This document shows positions 58,101-64,000 of a stretch of 64,000 nt of DNA, piece by piece; the first letter of the stretch is position 1; every line of letters begins with the position of its first letter. Location of the stretch: contig OX637801.1 in NCBI GenBank assembly GCA_951802425.1, positions 1,302,001 to 1,366,000 on the forward strand, written 5' to 3'. This stretch comes from Clavaria fumosa. Lineage: Eukaryota > Basidiomycota > Agaricomycetes > Agaricales > Clavariaceae. Both the position numbers and the translations under genes were made by a program. A model generated the notes under the pieces. The model worked only from the letters and a program-made list of their open reading frames with translations. It was not told where the DNA came from and did not search any database.

Positions 58101-59693
58101 CATTTTGTAACCGTCCGAAGATCAACATTCTTCCTGAGTACCAGGGTGTCAAGATCAAGGACGATGAGATAGTTTCTGATCTTTTCAGAGACATGAATTT
58201 TAGTGTGTGCCTCCCAGTCCTGCCAAGATCGTTCTAAAACTTTGTTCTCAGTGGTCTCATCCGATCCCAAATCAAACAAAGGCGAAGAAGACAAGAAAGA
58301 GCTAATCAGGCTGTCAGTATTGCAACGCTACAGATTGTGCAAGCGCATCTTATTGTGAACTGAGGACAGAATACGTGTAAATGGAGGGCACGTCATCTCG
58401 ATGATTCCAAAGCAATACCAACTGCCTCTACTAGTCATCTATGGTGGCACCTCAAGGCGTTTGTCTCTAATTTGACTGAGATTCGTTGTCACTGATGAGC
58501 CCATGCATGATACAGCATATGACCTCCAGCTCGTCATTCAGAAAGGTCACGACGTCGTGAAGCCCCAGTGGGTCATGGATTGTATTGCTCAACAGGCTAT
58601 TGTTCCGCTGAAAAAGAGGTTGGTCGATCTTGTTCCACAAGTCTCGTACCTGAAGCTCTGCTCTACAGATATTTTTTCCACGCCAGTGACAACAGAACAA
58701 GAAGCGAAGAGTATAATTTGGATGTTGACGATGATGACGAACTCCCTGAAAGAGCCGATACGGAATCCTCCATGGATCTGATGGCAAGCAAGTCTGATTT
58801 GAGTCAGACAGAACCTTCTGAGGTCGACACGGAGCTCGCGGATTGGTTCAAGGTGGAAAACGTTATCCTATCGAACGTGAAGCCCGAAGGTTCTGTCACG
58901 GAGAGCGATGCGGATTCAGTGAATGAGGACGTGAAGGCGGAAGAGGACGTTGTTGATGATTGGTTGCAAGTTTCCGGGGACACCGACGAATCTTCTTATC
59001 TTGAGGGGCTGGTGAGCATTCTCGGTGTATTAAGGCTCGTTTTGACAGTTGCTTGACCAGTCGTTAACCTCTCAGCCCAAGGAAGAAAAGAGGGATATAA
59101 TAATGGGCGAAACCGAGGATGCAATGGATTATGACCAAGATCTAATTTTCAGGCATTTGTCAGTCACACATTCAGTGTTTGGATCGAAGTCTAATTTCAC
59201 TTTGCGCCAGGTGCTTCTACCTCGATTCACCCCAAAATGCCAAGAGTAATGGAATGGTTGTAAAGTCGAAGTACGAGGAAGCTATCAGTACCAGGTAGTT
59301 ATCACGTTAACAGTCCCGCATGATGCGTGAGATACTCACATGCCGCTTCCAGTTTCTCCGTCCTGTCTAAACTCATCACCAACAATGGCGGGCGCGTCGT
59401 GGAACTTGACGAACCGAGATTGACTCATATCATCATCGACAAACGTGACAGTAGTCGGCGGCTGGAGCTCATGAGGCGGACATCGCAGTGAATTTCATTA
59501 CTTGTCACATCGTTGTGGTTTGTGTTGACATCTGCTGTAGGCCGAAGCGGCGTCACCCCGTCGTCGCGGATTTTATCCAGGCATGCCTTGATGAAGGCAC
59601 CTTGCTTGATGAAGATTGTGAGCTCTATGCATCTACATTTCTTCTCTATCGCTTGCTTATTACTCTTTACGACACCTAGCATTCGCCCCATGA
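55145..59693 (+). CDS. LIG4: DNA ligase IV
   Basis: LIG4 seals double-strand breaks in non-homologous end joining. I place 29 exons between 55145 and 59693 with all phases consistent, giving 1,008 residues. Boundaries include 55145-55354, 55417-55476, 55530-55664, 55723-55853, 55922-56007, 56057-56193, 56242-56417, 56464-56559, 56614-56699, 56755-56790, 56842-57098, 57150-57167, 57219-57255, 57304-57403, 57458-57625, 58669-59011 and 59680-59693. The DNA-binding domain (KNLAKTYIKLIPLG) is followed by the adenylation Lys in EEKLDGERVQL, DGEMLVWD, RGEGLVIKHP and DWIKVKPEY. BRCT1 is around VKIKDDEIVSDLF to VVKPQWVMDC, then an acidic linker and BRCT2 (LTHIIIDKRDSSRR) ending in DEDSFAP. The intron 55477-55529 is GC-AG; 57168-57218 may be too. 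Intact. Confidence 0.95.
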
Positions 59694-59989
59694 GTGTCTC
59701 TAGCGTTCGCCGTGGGATGATGTCGTTCGTGTGTTGAGATTATTTATCGTTGCGAACATTGGAGGCTAATGGGGTGGAACAATAATCTTTGCCACACCAC
59801 AATTCCATCCTGTTCGTCTACAGAAACAAGTGTGAAGGAGAAAAAGAAAGCGTACAATGGTCGTCAAATCGTGTGTCAATGTATGGTGTAAATGTTTATG
59901 CATAGATAATGGCCCGGCTCGCGACGTTGCAAACGGAAACGGAAAATGAGGTATGAAGAATAAAAATTAAGTCATTCTGTAGTTCATCA

Positions 59990-62751
59990 TCACCATCTCC
60001 CCCATTTCGACGGGCTCGGGAGGCTGGGGCTCTCATACAGGAGTCCCGCTCCTCGGGGGAACAGCGATGTCGACGGACTGTCTAGGTGGCTGGCAGTGGT
60101 GATGCGGCTCAGCTCTTCCTCGAGCAGCGTGCTTGTATCGTGCGGGTCGTACGAGTATGCACCCGCGCCTGGCGTGCGGAACGGCGAGTCTACGACGCTC
60201 GGGAACGTCAGCTGTCGCGGCGTCATTGGTAGTAGCGGTGGCGGATCCCCAATGGACGGCCCTCCACCAATACGAGACTTGCGAGCCGACGGCGAGCCCG
60301 TCCCGGCAAGCAGTAGCGCAGACGGGTCGACTGAGTCCGTCGGCCAGCATAGAGGGTTGAACAGCTCCGGGATCGCGGCGGCGGCAGCGGCTGCAGCAGC
60401 AGCAGCGGCAGCGGGCAACTCCAGTGGATTGTAGTGCGTCTTGTAGTGCGCCATGTTCGGCGCGAGGTCCGTGTGCGGGCCCTTGTGCGAGACCGGCGTG
60501 CGGTCCTGATCCAATTTGTGCGAGGGAGTGCCTTGGTTGAGAGGAGTGCACGGTCGAGTGATGGGTGTTAAGGGGGATTCTGCTGCTGGGGGCGGTGAGG
60601 CTGCGATGAGCCCGAAATCCGCCTCCAGGGGCGCACGCTGCGGCGTGGGCGAGTCCAGCGCTGACGGGAGCGAGCGGTATCTGTGTACCTGTAATAACTA
60701 AGGTGCGGTCAGAGGCCAAGCGGGGTTGTCGAAGAAACCGAGAGGACACACCTGGGGTGGCCTATTCTTTTGCGTTTGTCTCCCGTCCGGCTTAGGAGCC
60801 CGACTATGATGGTTGAATAACTCGATTGAGGGCTCGAGAGCCTCGGCTTTGAAGCTCTCAGGGTCCGAGGCGCCGAAGGGGTCTTGCCACGTCTCATCCT
60901 GGCTGACGACGATGCTATCCTCGTCTGCCTGTCTGTCGGAGCCTATCAGCTCGTCAGATGGCGGGCTGGACGAACTACGCGAGGGCATGAGATCTGGTAC
61001 AGAGACCGAGAAACTTGATCTCGACGTTTCGGACGGTGTAGGGGATGTAGGCGGCACCTCATGTGCGACAGACAGACCCGGCGAGGAGGTCGCTGAGCGT
61101 TCCGATGGGGCACACGAGGCGGCAGACGCGGCCGAGGCAGCAGACACCGACGCAAGGCGGTAGATCCGCGATGACGCGGGTAGCGGCGGGAAGACGTACT
61201 CCATCGGTTTGCGCACCGGTAGCGGCGGCTGGAGGCAGCTCTGGTAGTAGGGCTGGTGATGCGGCGAGGGCCGCAGGTGCATGAACACCGCTGGTAACGA
61301 GCGCGTCTTCGTCAAGAAGGGAGTCACAGATGGCTGCTGCTCCGGAGGTGGTACGTCGTTAGTACGAGCTCTCTTTAGCGGCTGCTGCTTCTCCGGCGAG
61401 GATGATTCCGTCTCCGTGGTGGCACGCCGTTTCACGCCCTTGGGGAGATTCATGTCCACACAGAACAGCTTATTGAACCCGCCGTTCTCGAAGCACCGGA
61501 GGTCCTCGTCCCAGATAGCCCACTGCGTCCTGCCAAGCGTACGGCTGCGCGGGACCTTGCGGAAGCACGCCGTCGTGCTGAGCACGTGGCGAATGGAGTT
61601 CATCCACGTCGCCTCGCCACGTTTGAAGTGCGGGAAGACGATCGTGATCCAGTCGTAGATCTGCTGGAGCGTGAGGCGGTGCTCGGGCGAGGAGAGGATC
61701 GCGCGCCCGATGATGGCCGCGTATGGCAGGTCGGGCTTCGCCTCGGAGTATGGCCCCGGCGGGAGCGTAAAGGGCAGCTTACAGTAGTCACTGATGGCAG
61801 GAGTGGGTCCCATGGGGCCGGGCGAGGATACGAGGTTGACGATGGCGGGACGGAAGGGGCTGGAAGATGGGGGAGGTGCCTTGACTGGCGAGGACGATAG
61901 AGGTAGCGGTGGTGGCACGCGGAGGCGGATTTGGGGGATGGGAGCCGCAAGTGGCGCGGAAGCTAGTGGCACGAGTGGCCGCGCAGGTGGCGCAGGCGAG
62001 TCATACCGCGTCTGAATGGTGCGTAGCGCAAAAAAGAGTTATACTCAGGTCCACAGGCGGCGTATCGAGATGTGAGATACCTTGTAAGAACGCGGCTGAG
62101 ACACATCAACCAGGTCATAGTTGCGATAGTATTTCAGATGGTGTGGCGTTGGCGGCGCGGGTGCGGGTGCGGGTGCAACCTGCAACGACGGGTGAGAAAA
62201 GGGCCGATAATGCACATGTAAGGACGCGTCAAACTCACGACTGGAGCGCTTGGGGGGGAAGATGGTTGCTCATCGGCGTCCTCGACGCGTCGAGCGCCTC
62301 GTGTCATCATGAAGGAATCTAGGCTGACGCCACCGCGGGTGGTGAACGCGGGGGAATTGGGCAAGGTGACACTTTGCTCCCTTTGAGAGCCTTTTCGCTT
62401 TTTTTTCTCCAGCCTGGACTGTCTGCTCTTCCGTTCTAAGACGGCCTCCATGCTCTTGGAGTCGAGCGTGGTAATACTGGCATGTGGAATGCTGAAATCC
62501 TTTGGTTCGTCCTTGATGGGCGTGGAGGGCTCTGCGCTAGGGTGAGACGCGTGTGGAGCTGAACCGGAATTATCGGGTGGGGTATGTAAATTCTCCTCTG
62601 CGTTTTGCGCGAAGACGTTCAGAGAATTAGCGTCCTGCGCGGTCAAGAACTGACGCATCTGGTTGCTGTGTTTGATGAGGTCCTCGCGCGTCAGGCCTAT
62701 ACTGTGGAGGACCTGGGAGATGGGTGAACGCGAGAGCTGTGGTCCTGCCAT
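59990..62751 (-). CDS. Forkhead transcription factor
   Basis: Exons are 62751-62239, 62179-62081, 62011-60752 and 60688-59990, giving 856 residues; an in-frame ATG at 62859 could add 36. The forkhead domain lies at about residues 290-385: KPDLPYAAIIGRAILSSPEH, LTLQQIYDWI, FKRGEATWMNSIRHVLSTT, then CFRKVPRSRTLGRTQWAIWD. The recognition helix WMNSIRHVLS is complete. A basic cluster (RLEKKKRKGS) lies near residue 120. Long Pro/Ser-rich activation-like regions surround the domain. The last exon has a run of about 13 alanines from GCN codons (60375-60420) and ends LPSPSKWGRW. Fungal factors of this layout regulate cell-cycle or developmental genes, but the specific orthologue is not clear. Confidence 0.92.
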
Positions 62752-62919
62752 TGAGGACACAACTAGGGGGTATAACGGCCAACGACGACGTCGTTGATGC
62801 ACGACGCCGAATGAACGCACGGGCCTCTTCTCAACCCGCGGTGTAGTGTTGTGACGCATTCAGACATCAGCAATGTTACGTAAGTCAAATTATGTAAGTT
62901 ATTTGCATCTACTTGGCTC

Positions 62920-63136
62920 AGTGTTGCCACACGGCTCGGCTCCGTTTTCCGATCCGAAAACTTTGAGCGCCTGCCTTGGCTGCAAACAGGCCCATGGCCA
63001 TGCCAAATGCTCCTCCTGTATTACCATTAAGGTCTATGAGCCAGTGTGGTGCAGGTACTGGTTTAGCTGCTGGTTGTCCAATGGCTTGCAGCTTAGCCAC
63101 TCGAAAGCGGCTGATTAGCTAAGCCGTGGCAACACT
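62920..63136. mobile_element. MITE-like element with terminal inverted repeats
   Basis: AGTGTTGCCAC (62920-62930) followed by ACGGCT has its inverse, AGCC then GTGGCAACACT, ending at 63136. The direct repeat TTGGCTC flanks both sides (62913-62919 and 63140-63146). The inside of about 200 bp has no coding capacity but several palindromes (for example GGCCATGGCC near 62994). Size, inverted ends and flanking repeat suggest a non-autonomous DNA transposon. The right flank has three extra bases before the repeat, so the boundary is approximate. Confidence 0.5.
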
Positions 63137-63202
63137 AATTTGGCTCATCTTTTTTTATTATTGAGTCAACGAACGCAACGCAGCTGTGGAAACGAGCAAA
63201 TT

Positions 63203-63552
63203 ATGGCACCGCGAGAAGCGGATCGCCTGACCGCAGCAGAGGAAACTTTGGACAGTGAGCGCATGTTGGTTGACGACGATGACGGTTCATCGCAGAGCTG
63301 ACAGTCGCTCTCGCTCTAGTTCTGTATGCAATAGCTCAACTGCTGAACACGCAGCTCGACAAGGAGACTCTGGCGACATGTGTGGGCCTGATCGAAAGCG
63401 GAGTCAACCCTGAAGCCCTTGCGGTGCGTTGTCTTCAGTTGTGGTCGTCGTCCGTGCATGTGTCGACCGTATCCCCATAGGCTGTCATACAAGAACTTCG
63501 ACGCGAGAACGCAGCACACCAAACTCATATTACGACGGCCAACACACGTTGA
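63203..63552 (+). CDS. MZT1: Mitotic-spindle organizing protein 1 (MOZART1)
   Basis: This tiny partner of the gamma-tubulin complex recruits it to spindle pole bodies. Exons are 63203-63254, 63296-63423 and 63481-63552, giving 83 residues, the normal size. The conserved helical core reads [20 protein letters not shown], then [14 protein letters not shown] joined across the second intron to [10 protein letters not shown]. This is the MZT1 signature (GVNPEAL followed by VIxELRRE). The first intron is only 41 nt, with GTGAGC at its start and CGCAG at its end. It must be removed, since reading through meets a stop. The gene was below the size of usual gene finders' single-exon limits and has no other motif. 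Confidence 0.9.
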
Positions 63553-64000
63553 AAACAGGCAACATTGAATACACGTTAGCACTAGCGAGTCATCCGCAGG
63601 TCTATCAGCTGTGCCATCCGACCAGAGGATGTGAAGATGCAGCGACAAGGCGCCTATCACTATCACCGGATTAGCAATGTCCGTTTTGATCTGCGCCGTC
63701 AGCGCAGTGCTAAAGGACGTACCTCCATTTGTAACGAAATTCCTGTATATTCTTCCCTTGAGAGCGTACGGAGGCAAAGGCTCGTTGTTGCCATTGCTGT
63801 TAGATTACTTTGAGTGTGGCTGCGGCTCGCTGAACAGCCCGAAACCGGCAGAGGGCCGTGCCTCTCTCATCCGTACCCACCCAACAACAACACATCAAGG
63901 AAGACGAGCACTGCAACAGCCAGGTCAAGTCCCACGTCGTTTTCCCTTCCTCGCCCTCTAAAAAAACCCACCTTGCTGCGCACCTTCTTCTTCGACGCTA
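63553..64000. other. Right-edge region without a supported gene
   Basis: Frames on both strands between 63300 and 63960 are open for up to about 150 codons but have no good start and no known motif. The region may belong to a gene continuing past the edge. Confidence 0.4.

Noticed and set aside
63316..63961. Open frames of up to about 150 codons on both strands at the right edge
   Set aside because: They overlap the MZT1 exons or lack an ATG start, and have no known motif.

Overview
The window is nuclear DNA of a filamentous basidiomycete, most likely an Agaricomycete. The evidence is compact genes packed on both strands, many introns of about 45-70 nt, Pro/Ser-rich fungal proteins, and full-length fungal homologues such as Bud6/Aip3, a Cdr2/Gin4-type kinase, TFIIIC delta, an Mep/Amt ammonium transporter, AP-1 gamma and a DNA ligase IV with 29 exons. 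I rebuilt 24 gene models by hand from splice signals and reading-frame continuity. Where the family is well known, exon joins were chosen so that conserved motifs run through unbroken.

Layout from left to right. 1-211: the 3' end of an unidentified gene. 1.5-4 kb: RIB3 (riboflavin synthesis) divergent from a mitochondrial phosphate carrier. 4.9-6.8 kb: an uncharacterised basidiomycete protein that may be a Tubby/LURP-like barrel. 8.5-10.1 kb: a low-complexity acidic protein. 11.8-16.3 kb: BUD6 (polarity) and mitochondrial uL23m. 16.4-23 kb: a calpain with an odd 5' end, and the TFIIIC delta subunit. 23.4-27.3 kb: a DUF2235 hydrolase and argininosuccinate synthase, each preceded by a copy of the same roughly 200-bp segment. 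27.6-32 kb: two fungal proteins of unknown role. 32.6-39.2 kb: an HP1/Swi6-like chromodomain protein, a MYND zinc-finger protein and a leucine-rich-repeat protein. 39.7-46.7 kb: AP-1 gamma adaptin and SF3B1/Hsh155 in tandem. 47-52.5 kb: a small probably mitochondrial protein, a SIRT5-type sirtuin, an ammonium transporter and Tma16. 52.5-59.7 kb: a Nim1/Cdr2-type kinase divergent from DNA ligase IV. 60-63.6 kb: a forkhead factor, a MITE-like element and the tiny spindle-pole gene MZT1.

Most genes are ordinary housekeeping genes and do not form one pathway. Several divergent pairs probably share promoters: RIB3/phosphate carrier, TFIIIC delta/DUF2235, kinase/LIG4 and sirtuin/AMT. I saw no rRNA, tRNA, CRISPR array or intact transposon. 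No obvious new multi-gene system was found. The most unusual signals are at the level of gene structure: five to six apparent GC-AG introns among about 124, one intron in argininosuccinate synthase that only makes sense as GT-AC, a duplicated promoter segment around an inserted hydrolase gene, a 13-nt internal exon in the calpain, and coding-like but interrupted sequence upstream of that calpain.
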